Part shown: positions 50,769-60,016 of the stretch, one piece after another
Position numbering within the stretch: the stretch's first letter is position 1
Layout of the letters: every line of letters starts with the position of its first letter
NCBI RefSeq assembly: GCF_011682235.2
Contig: NZ_CP076718.1
Span: 2,786,622 to 2,850,621, forward strand
DNA from: Rhodocaloribacter litoris
GTDB taxonomy: Bacteria; Bacteroidota; Rhodothermia; Rhodothermales; ISCAR-4553
Direction of reading: 5' to 3'
Length of the DNA stretch: 64,000 nucleotides
The notes under the pieces: generated by a model
Seen by the model: the letters and a program-made list of their open reading frames with translations, nothing else
The model's database searches: none
Told to the model about the DNA's origin: nothing
Translations under genes and position numbers: made by a program

Positions 50769-52448
50769 ATGCACGGTATCGTGTTCAGGTGTCTTCTCCG
50801 GCCCGGGTACGCCCGGCGCCGCCCGCGGGTGTGGTGCACCGTGCTGGTGCTGGGGGGGGTGCTGGCCGGATGCGGGGGGACAGGGGCAAGCGGCCCCGGT
50901 CCGGTCGATTTCGAGGACGTCCGGCAGGCGGCGTGGGCGTTCACGGCGTTCGGCATGGCGTTGCTGGCGGCGTTGTTGTTCGGCCTTCAATGGCTCTGGT
51001 GGCGGAAGGAGGTACGGGCGCTGTCGGTGTGTTTGCTTGCGCTGGCGGCGGCGGCGTGCCTGCCCGCCACGTCCGGGATGCCGGCGGTCCTGCCGTACGG
51101 GGTGGTCTCTCCGTGGGCGACGGCGGGCAGCCTGGCGCTCAATGGCCTGGTGGCGTTCGCCTTCATGGCGTTCTTTCCGGAGGCGTTTGCCCGCTTGCCG
51201 GTGGGCCGGCGTCGTCCGGATCCGGAGGCGGCCGGGGGGGAAGGGGCGGCCCGGGAGGGCCGATGGCCCCGGGTGCTCACGTTGCTGGCGCTGCTGGCCG
51301 TGGGAGGGAGCGGAGCCCTCGTCGTGGCGGCGTTCCTGGTCTCGCCGGCGTTCGTGGCGTTGCTCGTGACGCTCGGCCGGTGGCTCGGGGTGGTGCTGGC
51401 CGTGCCGGCCGTCGTGCTGGTGGGGCACGCGTTGCTGCGTCGTCGTCCGGGGGCGCCGGTGTTTGCGGCCGGCTTCGGGCTGCTGCTGGCCGGCGGGGTG
51501 TATGACTTTCTGCGGTCGGCGGGGGTGCTCACCCCGTACGCCCTGCTTGTCTTCGTGCTGCTGCTGGGGGGCAGGCTGGTGCACGAGCACGTGGCGGCCC
51601 GGCGGCGGGCCGAGCGGCTCGAGAAGGCCGTCGCCCAGCGTGCACGGCGGCTGCGTGCGACCGGCATCGCCATGAAGGCGTCCCGCCTGGCCGGCGGGCA
51701 GTTCCTGGCGATCGTCGGCCACGAACTGCGCACGCCGCTGGCGGCCATCCTGGGCTACACCCAGCGGCTCGAAGACGAAGGGGGCCACCGTCTCGAACCG
51801 GAACACCGCGCGCACCTGCAAACCATCCGCGTGAGCACGGAGCGCCTGCTCGCCTTCCTCAACGACCTGCTGGACCTTGCGCGGATCGAAACCGGCCGGG
51901 CGCCCCGCAACCCCGCGTGCTTTGCGCTGCGACCCCTCGTCGAAGAGACGGTCCGGCAGCTTTCCCCGCTGGCGGCCCGGCACCAGCGGGCGCTGGCCGT
52001 CGATTTCAGGGACGAAGCCGTCCGGGTCTACGCCGATCCGATGCGCCTGCGCCAGGTGCTCGTGGGCCTCGTCTCGAGCGCGCTCAAGATCACGGAACGG
52101 GAGCGGGTGACGGTGGAGGTTGCGGCCGCGACCTGGCAGGCCCGCCCGGCCGCCGTGATCGTCGTGCGGGACACGGAGGCGGGCCTCCCGCCCGGCGCTC
52201 GCCCGCAGGTCGCGGCGGATACAGGCCGGTTCGAGCGTTTTCTCCACGAGGAACGGTTCTTCGGCAAGCACCGCGATAGCGAGCTCGGGCTGGCGATAAC
52301 CCGCGAGCTCGTCGAATGGATGGGGGGGCGGATCAGCGTCACGGGCGAGCCCGGGGCGGGGGTGGTCTTCACCGTGGTGCTGCCCTCCGGGCCGCCGGAG
52401 CAGGCCGATCCCGATCCCGGCCGCACGCCGGTCCGCACCGCCCGGTAA
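50769..52448 (+). CDS. Membrane sensor histidine kinase, degenerate ATP-binding domain
   Basis: A 559-residue protein with a lipobox-like N terminus (LAGCGG), about seven membrane helices (residues 55-280), a dimerisation domain with the phospho-acceptor in AIVGHELRTPLAAILGYTQR, and a C-terminal HATPase-like domain. The N box is changed: the usual Asn of SNAxKF is Ser in VSSALKIT, and the G1 box DxGxG reads DTEAG. The G2-like GLAITRELVEWMGGRI is kept. It may therefore bind ATP weakly or act as a pseudokinase. No response regulator gene is adjacent. Start at 50769. Confidence 0.8.
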   Translation: MHGIVFRCLLRPGYARRRPRVWCTVLVLGGVLAGCGGTGASGPGPVDFEDVRQAAWAFTAFGMALLAALLFGLQWLWWRKEVRALSVCLLALAAAACLPATSGMPAVLPYGVVSPWATAGSLALNGLVAFAFMAFFPEAFARLPVGRRRPDPEAAGGEGAAREGRWPRVLTLLALLAVGGSGALVVAAFLVSPAFVALLVTLGRWLGVVLAVPAVVLVGHALLRRRPGAPVFAAGFGLLLAGGVYDFLRSAGVLTPYALLVFVLLLGGRLVHEHVAARRRAERLEKAVAQRARRLRATGIAMKASRLAGGQFLAIVGHELRTPLAAILGYTQRLEDEGGHRLEPEHRAHLQTIRVSTERLLAFLNDLLDLARIETGRAPRNPACFALRPLVEETVRQLSPLAARHQRALAVDFRDEAVRVYADPMRLRQVLVGLVSSALKITERERVTVEVAAATWQARPAAVIVVRDTEAGLPPGARPQVAADTGRFERFLHEERFFGKHRDSELGLAITRELVEWMGGRISVTGEPGAGVVFTVVLPSGPPEQADPDPGRTPVRTAR

Positions 52449-52507
52449 CGCCGGCCGCCGGTGTGCCAAAATTCGGTGGCGTCCACGCAATCTTGCCGCC
52501 GGCGCCT

Positions 52508-52515
52508 TATCTTTG
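52508..52515 (+). promoter_or_regulatory. -7 promoter element upstream of bioY
   Basis: TATCTTTG matches the Bacteroidota TAnnTTTG element and lies 48 bases before the bioY ATG. No TTTG was found at the ideal upstream distance. An ACAAC-ACG-GTTGT inverted repeat just before the ATG might be a regulator site. Confidence 0.45.
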
Positions 52516-52563
52516 CGCTGACGCTATCGCTCCTTCTGATTCCCGGAACACAACACGGTTGTT

Positions 52564-53145
52564 ATGGCAACGCTTCTCTCGCTTCACACCCCGCGCCCGG
52601 CGGCCGTCGACGCGCTGCGCGGCGAACGTGCTTCCGTGATGGTGCAGGTGCTGGGCATCGCCGGGTTCGCCCTGTTGACGGCGCTCGGCGCGCAGGTGCG
52701 GCTCTACCTCTGGGAGGTGCCCTTCACGCTGCAGACGGTGGCCGTCTACGGCAGCGGCCTCTTTCTCGGCTGGCGCAACGGCCTGCTGGCGCAGCTGCTC
52801 TACCTGACGCTCGGCCTGTTCCTGCCCGTCTATGCCGGCGATACGTTCGGGCCGGCCTATCTCTTCGGCGCCGTCACGGCGGGCTACCTGCTGGCCTATC
52901 CGCTCGCGGCGGCCGTCACCGGCCTGCTCTCGAAACGGTGGAACACGCTCGCCGGCAGTACCCTGGCCATGCTGGCGGGCTCGCTCGTGCTTTTCAGCCT
53001 GGGCGTCGCCTGGCTGCACGCGGCGGCCGGGCACGCCACCTGGCTCGAATCGCTCGAGCGCGGCTGGCTCCCCTTCATCCCCGTCGACCTGGCCAAGATC
53101 CTCTTCGTCGGGCTCGTCTATGCCGGCGTGCGACGGCTGCGGTAG
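52564..53145 (+). CDS. bioY: BioY biotin transporter
   Basis: A 193-residue membrane protein with about six helices and the family pattern (VPFTLQTVAVYGSGLFLGWRNGLLAQLLYLTLG in outline: PFTLQTVAVYGSGLFLG). BioY is the substrate-binding subunit of an ECF-type transporter and can work alone. No ATPase or T subunit genes are adjacent. A terminator follows. Confidence 0.9.
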   Translation: MATLLSLHTPRPAAVDALRGERASVMVQVLGIAGFALLTALGAQVRLYLWEVPFTLQTVAVYGSGLFLGWRNGLLAQLLYLTLGLFLPVYAGDTFGPAYLFGAVTAGYLLAYPLAAAVTGLLSKRWNTLAGSTLAMLAGSLVLFSLGVAWLHAAAGHATWLESLERGWLPFIPVDLAKILFVGLVYAGVRRLR

Positions 53146-53171
53146 GGGGCCGGTCCACACGGGCTTGCGGA

Positions 53172-53205
53172 AAGGCGCCGCTTCCTCCGAAGCGGTGCCT
53201 TTTTT
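53172..53205 (+). terminator. Rho-independent terminator after bioY
   Basis: A 13-base stem with one G-T pair (53172-53184 with 53189-53201, arm AAGGCGCCGCTTC) and a CTCC loop, ending in six T (53200-53205). It lies 27 bases after the bioY stop. Confidence 0.9.
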
Positions 53206-53290
53206 GCTTGAGGAGAGGCCGGAAGCTCCGGCTCCGGTGGAACAGCCGTTTCCGGTGGCCGGTACGAAACCCCGTGCCCGGGAGGAGACG

Positions 53291-54499
53291 ATGGTGACCG
53301 TTTTTCGATACGGCTTGATGCGGCTGGTGCCGGCGGTGCTGGGGGGGCTCCTGGCGGGTGTGCCCCCCGCACCGGCACAACCGGCCCGCCCCGCCGCGCT
53401 GGACGGGTTCGCCTCCGTCCTCGACGACCCGCGTGTGCAGGCGCTCGGCGAAGCGGGGCTCGACCTGCTCTACAACATGAAGCTCGACGAGGCACGCCGC
53501 ACCTTCGACCGGATCGAGGCCCTCTATCCCGCACACCCCATCGGCCCGTTCCTCCGTGGCCTCATCACCTGGTGGCAGATCCTGCCCGACCTGCACGACA
53601 CGTCGCACGACGAGGCCTTCATCCGGCAGATGGACGAGGTCGTCCGCCGCAGCGACCGGCTCCTCAAACGCAACCGTGACGACTTCGACGCCATGTTCTT
53701 CAAGGGCGCCGCACTGGGCTTCCGGGGCCGGCTCCTCTCGAACCGCGGCGAATGGCTCCGGGCCGCCCGCGATGGCAAGGAGGCCATGCAATATGTCTTC
53801 CGCATCGCCGAGCACGACACCGCCAACGCCGACTTCATCTTCGGCAAGGGCGTCTACGACTACTTCGCCGACGTGGTGCCGGAGAAGTACCCGGTCGTGA
53901 AGCCGCTCATGCTCTTCTTCCCGGACGGCGACCGCACCCGCGGCCTGCGCGAGCTCCGGCGCGTGGCCGACGAGGGACGCTTCATCCGGACCGAGGCCGC
54001 CTATTTCCTGCTCCAGATCTACATGATCTACGAGCCGGACTTCGCCCAGAGCCTCGCCTACGTGCAGCGGCTCCGCGCCTGGCATCCGGACAACCCCTTC
54101 TTCCACACGCTCGAAGGACGGGTGCACGCGCAATGGGGCCGCTGGCGCGAGGCCCGGCGCATCTACGCCGAGGTGCTGGAGCGCTACCGGGCCGGACAGG
54201 CCGGGTACACGGACGCCCTGGCCGTGCAGGCCCTCTATTACCTGGGGCGTGCCGCCCTCAACGACGGGGACCCCGCCCGCGCCGCCGGCTACCTCGAAGA
54301 ACTCGAACGGATCACCGCCCGTGAAAAGCGGGACTCGTACTTCAAGACGCTGGGCACCTTGCGCCTGGGCATGGCCTACGACGCCCTGGGCCGCCGCAGC
54401 GAGGCCCTGGAGCGCTACCGCCGCGTGCGCAAGATGAAAGACTACGCCGGGGCGCACGACCGGGCCAGACAGTACCAGAAGACCCCCTACGGCGGGTGA
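53291..54499 (+). CDS. Secreted TPR-like repeat protein
   Basis: A 402-residue protein with a signal peptide (ending PAPAQ) and helix pairs of TPR type through its length (LYNMKLDEARRTFDRIEALYPAHP, WGRWREARRIYAEVLERY, RAAGYLEELERI, ALGRRSEALERYRRVRKMKDY, in outline). It probably acts as a periplasmic scaffold. No catalytic motif was seen. The start at 53291 was chosen for the signal peptide. Confidence 0.72.
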   Translation: MVTVFRYGLMRLVPAVLGGLLAGVPPAPAQPARPAALDGFASVLDDPRVQALGEAGLDLLYNMKLDEARRTFDRIEALYPAHPIGPFLRGLITWWQILPDLHDTSHDEAFIRQMDEVVRRSDRLLKRNRDDFDAMFFKGAALGFRGRLLSNRGEWLRAARDGKEAMQYVFRIAEHDTANADFIFGKGVYDYFADVVPEKYPVVKPLMLFFPDGDRTRGLRELRRVADEGRFIRTEAAYFLLQIYMIYEPDFAQSLAYVQRLRAWHPDNPFFHTLEGRVHAQWGRWREARRIYAEVLERYRAGQAGYTDALAVQALYYLGRAALNDGDPARAAGYLEELERITAREKRDSYFKTLGTLRLGMAYDALGRRSEALERYRRVRKMKDYAGAHDRARQYQKTPYGG

Positions 54500-54603
54500 A
54501 CGAAGTGGTCGCACGGGCGTAGGGAAGGGAGAGCACCGTGCGCAGGACAACCTCCTTGCGCACCACGCACCAGCGCCGGGGTCCATAAATGGAGGGAAAC
54601 GCT

Positions 54604-54626
54604 GTAGCCGCGGGCTTCAGCCCGGG
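54604..54626 (+). repeat. REP-like palindromic repeat, copy 2
   Basis: Carries the hairpin CGGGCT-TC-AGCCCG with flanking GTAGCCG. It is the inverted partner of 50419-50441 and lies 94 bases before the VWA gene. Confidence 0.6.
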
Positions 54627-54697
54627 CAGGCCGGTGCAAGGTGAAGATGGTCTGCACGACGGCTCGCGTTTCTCGTCTCATCAACCGGTCCGCCGCC

Positions 54698-55795
54698 ATG
54701 TTTTTCCGTTATTCCGAGTGGGACGAGCAGCGCCACGGGGGGGCACCGACCACCTTCGAAAAGCTGTTCGAACTGTTTCAGCAGCTGCTCCAGTATACGG
54801 CCGGTGATGCCGCGGAAGCCCTTCACTGGATGACGCAGCTCGACCAGCGCTACGGCCTCACCGACGAGGGGATGGGCCTGGGCGACTTCATCGAAGAGTT
54901 GAAAAAACGGGGGTACCTGGAGCAAGACGCGCAGGGCGTGATCCGGATCACCCCGCGCACCGAGGGCACCCTGCGCCGGCGTTCCCTCGAAGAGATCTTC
55001 ACGCGCCTGCGCAAAGGCCGGCAGGGCCGCCACAAAACCCCCTTCGCCGGCCAGGGCGACGAGCGCCTGCCCGAGACGCGGGCCTGGCAGTTCGGCGACG
55101 ATCCCCACCTGCTCGACGTCACCGGCACGCTCTCGAACGCCTTCCGCCGCACCGGCATCGACGACTGGGACCTGCGCGAGGACGACTTCGTGGTGCACGA
55201 GACGGACCACCACACGAGCGTCGCCACCGTGCTGATGATCGACCTCTCGCACTCGATGGTGCTCTACGGCGAGGACCGCATCACCCCGGCCCGCAAGACG
55301 GCCCTGGCCCTGGCCGAGCTCATCATGACCCACTACCCGAAGGACACGCTCGACATCGTCGCCTTCGGCAACGACGCCTGGGAGGTCTCGGTGAAAGACC
55401 TGCCCTACCTGAACGTGGGGCCGTACTACACCAACACCCGCGCCGGCCTGCAACGCGCCCGCGACATCCTGCGCCGCCGCAAGAACCGCAACAAGCAGAT
55501 CTTTCTGATCACCGACGGCAAGCCGAGCTGCCACTTCGAAAACGGGCGGATGTACCGCAACGCCTTCGGCCTGGACCGACGCATCGTCAACAAGGTGCTG
55601 GACGAGGCCGTCATCTGCCGGCGCGAAGGCATCGTCATCACCACGTTCATGATCGCCCGCGACCCCTACCTCCAGGATTTCGTCCGCCGGCTCACCGAGG
55701 CCAACCGGGGCCGGGCCTACTACGCCTCGCTCGACGAGCTGGGCACCTTCCTCTTCGAAGACTACATCCGAAACCGCCGGAAAACAGTGCGGTAG
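54698..55795 (+). CDS. VWA-domain protein
   Basis: A 365-residue protein with an N-terminal helical part and a von Willebrand A domain (about 190-350). The MIDAS metal motif is DLSHS (MIDLSHSMVLYGED). ITDGKPSCHFENG is typical of the strand before helix 5. Such proteins often work with MoxR-type AAA ATPases, but none is next to this gene. The start at 54698 (MFFRYSEWDE) fits the family; upstream codons are intergenic. Confidence 0.82.
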   Translation: MFFRYSEWDEQRHGGAPTTFEKLFELFQQLLQYTAGDAAEALHWMTQLDQRYGLTDEGMGLGDFIEELKKRGYLEQDAQGVIRITPRTEGTLRRRSLEEIFTRLRKGRQGRHKTPFAGQGDERLPETRAWQFGDDPHLLDVTGTLSNAFRRTGIDDWDLREDDFVVHETDHHTSVATVLMIDLSHSMVLYGEDRITPARKTALALAELIMTHYPKDTLDIVAFGNDAWEVSVKDLPYLNVGPYYTNTRAGLQRARDILRRRKNRNKQIFLITDGKPSCHFENGRMYRNAFGLDRRIVNKVLDEAVICRREGIVITTFMIARDPYLQDFVRRLTEANRGRAYYASLDELGTFLFEDYIRNRRKTVR

Positions 55796-55894
55796 GAGAC
55801 GGAGGGATGCCGGCCGGGCCGGTGACCGCGATCCGGGACGGGCTGGAGGCCACGTTCGTCGCCGGGGGCAAGGCGTGAGGGGAGACGGACGCGC

Positions 55895-56665
55895 TCACAG
55901 CGTGTCCAGCGGGCTGACGACGCCGAGGGCGCCTTTCCCCATCACGTGGGTGTAGATCATCGTCGTGCAGACGTCTGCGTGGCCGAGGTGTTGTTGCACG
56001 GTGCGGGTGTCGTAGCCGGCTTCGAGCAGGTGTGTGCGAACGAGTGCCGCAGCGTATGCGGCGAGACCGGCTGCGTCAGCCCTGCCCGGTGTGCGGCCTG
56101 TGCCGGCAGACGCTGGACTGCCGCCAGGTGATGCTGCCGCTCCAGGCCCGTCCGCGGGTCCGTCGACCGGCGTGGTGAGGCGAAGACGCCAGGGCCACGA
56201 CGTGGCCGCCCGCGGGTACCTGCGCGCCAGCGCGTCGGGCAGGTAGACGCCCGGAACGCCGTCGGCTCGGTCGCCGTCGTACCACGGCCGGACCTGAGCG
56301 AGGTGGGTACGGAGGGACGGTTCCAGCCGGGTTGGCAGGAGTGTCCCGCGGTCCTTGCGGCTTTTACCGCCGCGCACGACGAGACGCCGGCCGTGCAGGT
56401 CGAGGTCCTGCAGGCCGCTGCCGTGGAGTAGTTGGGCCACCAGCAGCGGCGTCCCATGCAGGTGGTCGAACAGGGCGGCGACGTCCGCCGGGGCCAGGAC
56501 GACGGGGAGGCGTCTGGGGCGCTGGGCACGGGGGAAGGGGCCTAATGTGCCTCCAGGTCCATGCCCAGCACATGGCGATAGAGGAAGACGAGCGCGCAGA
56601 GGGCCTGGTTCTGCGTGGAGTCGGCGCTTGACGGCCAGATGTCTCAGGAAGGCCCAGCGAGCGGG
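55895..56665 (-). pseudogene. Decayed integron-type tyrosine recombinase (IntI-like)
   Basis: Reading frames on the minus strand join into an integrase of the integron kind: FLRHLAVKRR, then frame-shifted STQNQALCALVFLYRHVLGMDLE, LPVVLAPADVAALFDHLHGTP, RRLVVRGGKSRKDRGTLLPTRLEPSL, PHTLRHSFA in another frame, and CTTMIYTHVMGKGALGVVSPLDTL, a typical IntI ending. Decay is evident from an in-frame loss between GSGLQ and DLDLHG, removing the box I Arg region, plus several frameshifts and a stop. Its N terminus is missing where the IS3 element begins at 56684. No attI or attC site could be identified. Confidence 0.75.
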
Positions 56666-56683
56666 GGGGCGGTCATGGTGGAA

Positions 56684-57907
56684 TGCCCCCAATAATCTGA
56701 TCCAGGTTGTATGTTAGGGCTACGCCTCAAACCACGCAGCCCGATGAAGAAGAAAAACCACACCCCCGAACAGATCATCACCAAACTCCGCAAGGTCGAA
56801 GCCCTCACCGCACAGGGGGCCACCGTCGCCGAGGCCACCAGGCAGATCGGCGTGGCCGAACAGACCGTCTACCGCTGGAAGAAGCACTACGGCCAGATGG
56901 ATCACAGCCAGGCCAAACGCCTCAAGGAGCTTCAGAAGGAAAACGCCCGCCTCAAGAAACTCCTGGCTGAGAAGGATCTCGATGCGGAACCGGGCGTCAG
57001 TGAGCGGCGGGCTTGTAAAGTACTCGGGCAGTCTCGTTCGACCCAGGGCTACGCTTCGAAGAAGCCGGAGAAGGACCGAACACGGACCAAACGTATGCAT
57101 CAGCTTGCCGAAGACAATCCGCGTGCCGGCTACCGCATGATCACCGGTCTGCTGCGCCGAGAAGGCTGGCGGATCAACCGCAAGCGCGTGCATCGTTTGT
57201 GGAAGCGCTCCGGCCTCCAGGTGCCCAAGAAGCAGCGTAAACGCCGCCGTCTGGGTACAAGTGGTAACGGCTGTGTGCGTCTGAAGGCGCAGTATCCAGG
57301 TCACGTCTGGAGTGTGGATTTCCTCTTCGACACGACCGAGGACGGTCGCCAGTTGAAGTTCATGCCCGTGCTCGACGAATACACAAGAGAGTGCCTTGTG
57401 ATCGATGTCTCGCGTTCGGTCACCTCCGAGCGGGTGATTCGAGAACTCACACGGCTCTTCCAAGAGCATAGCCCGCCGGGGAATCTGCGCTCGGACAACG
57501 GCCCGGAGTTCATCGCCGAGGCACTCAAGCACTTCTTGGCTGACCAAGAGGTTGAGACGCGTTATATTGAACCGGGTGCTCCCTGGCAGAACGGCTACGT
57601 CGAGTCGTTCAATGCGACGTTTCGCGACGAGCTGCTGGATCGAGAACTCTTCTCGACGCTCTTGGAAGCGAAGGTACTCAGTGAGCAATATCGTCGTCGT
57701 TACAACCAGTACCGTCCCCACAGCAGCCTGGACTACCTGACGTCCGCCGAATACGCCGCAGCCACACAAAAGCAGCCTGTGGAGATATGGACAACGCCTT
57801 CGGAATTGCCCACATCCCCACAGTTCGACAACGGCAACGAAATCAAAGACGGCCATCAAGAACCGGTGCCTGCACTAACATAGCGCCTGGTACAAAGAAT
57901 GGGGGCA
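56684..57907 (+). mobile_element. IS3-family insertion sequence
   Basis: About 1.22 kb, bounded by imperfect terminal inverted repeats of 33-34 bases: TGCCCCCA...CCAGG...TATGTTAG at 56684-56717, and its inverted match CTAACATA...CCTGG...TGGGGGCA at 57875-57907. The ends are TG...CA as in IS3 elements. No target duplication was seen beside the ends, so it may have recombined or aged. It encodes one transposase. Confidence 0.85.
56744..57883 (+). CDS. IS3-family transposase, OrfA and OrfB in one frame
   Basis: A 379-residue protein. The N-terminal helix-turn-helix (TPEQIITKLRKVEALTAQGATVAEATRQIGVAEQTVYRWKK in outline) and leucine-rich region are those of OrfA; from EPGVSERRACKVLGQSRSTQGY the sequence is OrfB. 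The DDE core is kept: Asp in WSVDFLFD, Asp in RSDNGPEF and Glu in YVESFNATFRDELL. About 30 residues normally spanning the OrfA/OrfB frameshift region appear deleted, giving a direct fusion. The stop lies inside the right inverted repeat. Confidence 0.9.
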   Translation: MKKKNHTPEQIITKLRKVEALTAQGATVAEATRQIGVAEQTVYRWKKHYGQMDHSQAKRLKELQKENARLKKLLAEKDLDAEPGVSERRACKVLGQSRSTQGYASKKPEKDRTRTKRMHQLAEDNPRAGYRMITGLLRREGWRINRKRVHRLWKRSGLQVPKKQRKRRRLGTSGNGCVRLKAQYPGHVWSVDFLFDTTEDGRQLKFMPVLDEYTRECLVIDVSRSVTSERVIRELTRLFQEHSPPGNLRSDNGPEFIAEALKHFLADQEVETRYIEPGAPWQNGYVESFNATFRDELLDRELFSTLLEAKVLSEQYRRRYNQYRPHSSLDYLTSAEYAAATQKQPVEIWTTPSELPTSPQFDNGNEIKDGHQEPVPALT

Positions 57908-58071
57908 CCTCACCTCGTTGGCTTAACCCACAAGAAACGCTATGTTACCCAACAACTCAAGCAGGGGGCTTAGCGTTCTCACCTGCTACGTAACATCAGT
58001 GGATAATAGGGATCTGCATCGTTTACGCAAAAATCCTGACGTGCCCCGATGCCGGGGGTAGAGATCCTGGC

Positions 58072-58839
58072 TCACCGGCCCCGTATCCAGTTTTTGAAGG
58101 CCGAAGCCCGTGCCTTGCTGATCAACACCTTGTTCTCCGAAGGCGGTTTCACGCCGACGAGTAACCGACCATTGAAGTAATAGGTTACCTCGACAATCGC
58201 TCGGTAGTTGACGATAACCTGCCGGTTGGCACGGTAGAACATGGTCGGATTCAGTTGATCTTCGAGTTCTTGCAGTGTCTCGTCCATTATGAAATGCTTG
58301 TTCTCAAAGGTTACGCCGCGCACGACGCCATTTTTGATTTCGAAGTAGGCAAAATCATCGGCCAGCACGGGCAGGAGGCGATCGCCGTAGCTGATGAGAA
58401 AACTCTTTTGGTAGTTCGGGGATTCACGAAGCAGTGAAGCCAGGTGGTCGAGTATACGGCTGTCGACCCCATGCCGCCGGTGCTGCTCGAGCCGGTTAAA
58501 CTTGGCCAAAGCCTTCTGTAAGGCGTCTTTGCGAATCGGCTTGAGTAGGTAATCAATGCTGTTGACATCAAAAGCCTGAATTGCGTAGTTGTCGTAGGCG
58601 GTCGTGAAGATGATGGGGGTATCAATTGACATCTGCTCAAAGATCTCGAAGGCGATGCCGTCAGCGAGATAGATGTCCAGAAAGATTAGATCAAGCGGTG
58701 GGCCGGTGGCCAGCACCCGCACAGCCTCTTCTATGCTGTCAATGACTCCTACAACGTCGGCTTCGTCTGTACAGGCACCAAGCAGAGTCCGCAGGTGGCT
58801 GGCGGCATGGTCTTCGTCTTCGATGATCAGGATCTTCAT
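58072..58839 (-). CDS. LytTR-family response regulator
   Basis: A 255-residue regulator. The receiver domain (1-120) has the acidic pair IIEDEDH, phospho-acceptor Asp in LIFLDIYLADG, and the conserved Lys in YLLKPI. The C-terminal LytTR DNA-binding domain spans about 150-255 (FLISYGDRLLPV, MFYRANRQVIVNYRAI). It is transcribed after the paired sensor kinase, two bases downstream. Targets unknown. Confidence 0.92.
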   Translation of the reverse strand: MKILIIEDEDHAASHLRTLLGACTDEADVVGVIDSIEEAVRVLATGPPLDLIFLDIYLADGIAFEIFEQMSIDTPIIFTTAYDNYAIQAFDVNSIDYLLKPIRKDALQKALAKFNRLEQHRRHGVDSRILDHLASLLRESPNYQKSFLISYGDRLLPVLADDFAYFEIKNGVVRGVTFENKHFIMDETLQELEDQLNPTMFYRANRQVIVNYRAIVEVTYYFNGRLLVGVKPPSENKVLISKARASAFKNWIRGR

Positions 58840-58841
58840 AC

Positions 58842-59942
58842 TCAACGCCCAGGCTCTTCTGGCGCAATTACGGGCACGGTGACCCGGAATGTGTCGGTCG
58901 TTTCCTGGACATGGATCTCTGTACCACACAGGTACCGGTATCGCTCGTTGAGGTGGTACAATCCCATTCCGTTCGAAGTACGTGGCCCCGTTCGTCGTTG
59001 CAGATTGTTCGACACAACGATCGCCCCGTCGTTGCTGGAATACACTTCGACGCGAAGGGGTCGCTTCCTGGAAACGACGTTGTGTTTGACCGCGTTTTCA
59101 ATCAGCATCTGTACGGCTAGCGGTGGCACCATACCGGCATACAGGGATGCATCTACCTGCATCGCCACGGTGAGTTTATCGGCGTACCGCTGGGTGAGCA
59201 TATCGGCATAGGCTGCAGCAAACCGGAGTTCTTCCGCCACGGTCGTTAAGTTCTCTGAAGATACTCGGAGTACATACCGGTAGACCTCGGCCATGGTATC
59301 GACCAGCCGCAGGGCGGCGTGCGCATCGCTCGTAATCAGCGCAGTCAGCGTGTTGAATGTGTTAAATAGGAAGTGCGGGTTCAGCTGGTGTTTGACAGCG
59401 CTGTACCGCATCTCGGCCTCCTTGTGCTGGAGCATCAAGTTTTCGAGTTCGACCTGATGCTTCTGCTGGATAAGTGTGTAGATGGATGATCCCAGCATCG
59501 AGAGGACCATAACCAGTGTGTTTGTGCCCATCATGAGCGCCTTGAAGAACCGTTCGTGCAGGTATGGATCGAACAGCGCTAGGTGGAGTTCGATCAGGGC
59601 GCTGCTTGCCACAACCAGAACCGCAATATTTACGATCAGGCGCTGATACCACGTCTCCATGGGAATGGTCAGGCCGGCGATGCGAATCTGTCGCACTTCT
59701 AGGTTCAGCAAGAAGAATAGCAGCGCTAGGACAAATGCATATACGGAGCGCAGTACAAAATCGAGCCCATGGAGAGTGATATCAGGCTGCGTCTTTTGTA
59801 TTTGGAACCAGAACCCTATCCGAGGCAGCGTAACGAAGGCGGTCGTCATCAGCGACGAGCACAGGATCAGCATCTGTCTGGGAGGCAGCTTCCCGCCCCG
59901 GGTGCAATGTTTTCCCATAGATGTCGTATTGTTCGTGGACAT
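58842..59942 (-). CDS. LytS-type sensor histidine kinase
   Basis: A 366-residue membrane kinase with about four helices in the first 180 residues, a His_kinase domain (phospho-acceptor His in LKHQLNPHFLFNTFN shown in outline: NPHFLFNTFNTL) and a HATPase with the N box IENAVKHNV. It pairs with the LytTR regulator. Start at 59942 chosen; a GTG at 60014, two bases after the esterase stop, would add 24 residues. Confidence 0.9.
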   Translation of the reverse strand: MSTNNTTSMGKHCTRGGKLPPRQMLILCSSLMTTAFVTLPRIGFWFQIQKTQPDITLHGLDFVLRSVYAFVLALLFFLLNLEVRQIRIAGLTIPMETWYQRLIVNIAVLVVASSALIELHLALFDPYLHERFFKALMMGTNTLVMVLSMLGSSIYTLIQQKHQVELENLMLQHKEAEMRYSAVKHQLNPHFLFNTFNTLTALITSDAHAALRLVDTMAEVYRYVLRVSSENLTTVAEELRFAAAYADMLTQRYADKLTVAMQVDASLYAGMVPPLAVQMLIENAVKHNVVSRKRPLRVEVYSSNDGAIVVSNNLQRRTGPRTSNGMGLYHLNERYRYLCGTEIHVQETTDTFRVTVPVIAPEEPGR

Positions 59943-60016
59943 CCTCACGATGGTGAGTCTACTGACCTGTACGGCAGGTGGGCCAGTAGGATACGCTTGG
60001 CCCACCTCTATCACGG

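Noticed and set aside
55807-55878. A 23-codon open frame after the VWA gene
   Set aside because: Too short, with no homology, no ribosome site and no conserved context.
57918-57976. attC-like words (GCTTAAC, AACTCAAGC) near the integrase relic
   Set aside because: No matching GTTRRRY partner with correct spacing and no hairpin of attC type could be drawn.
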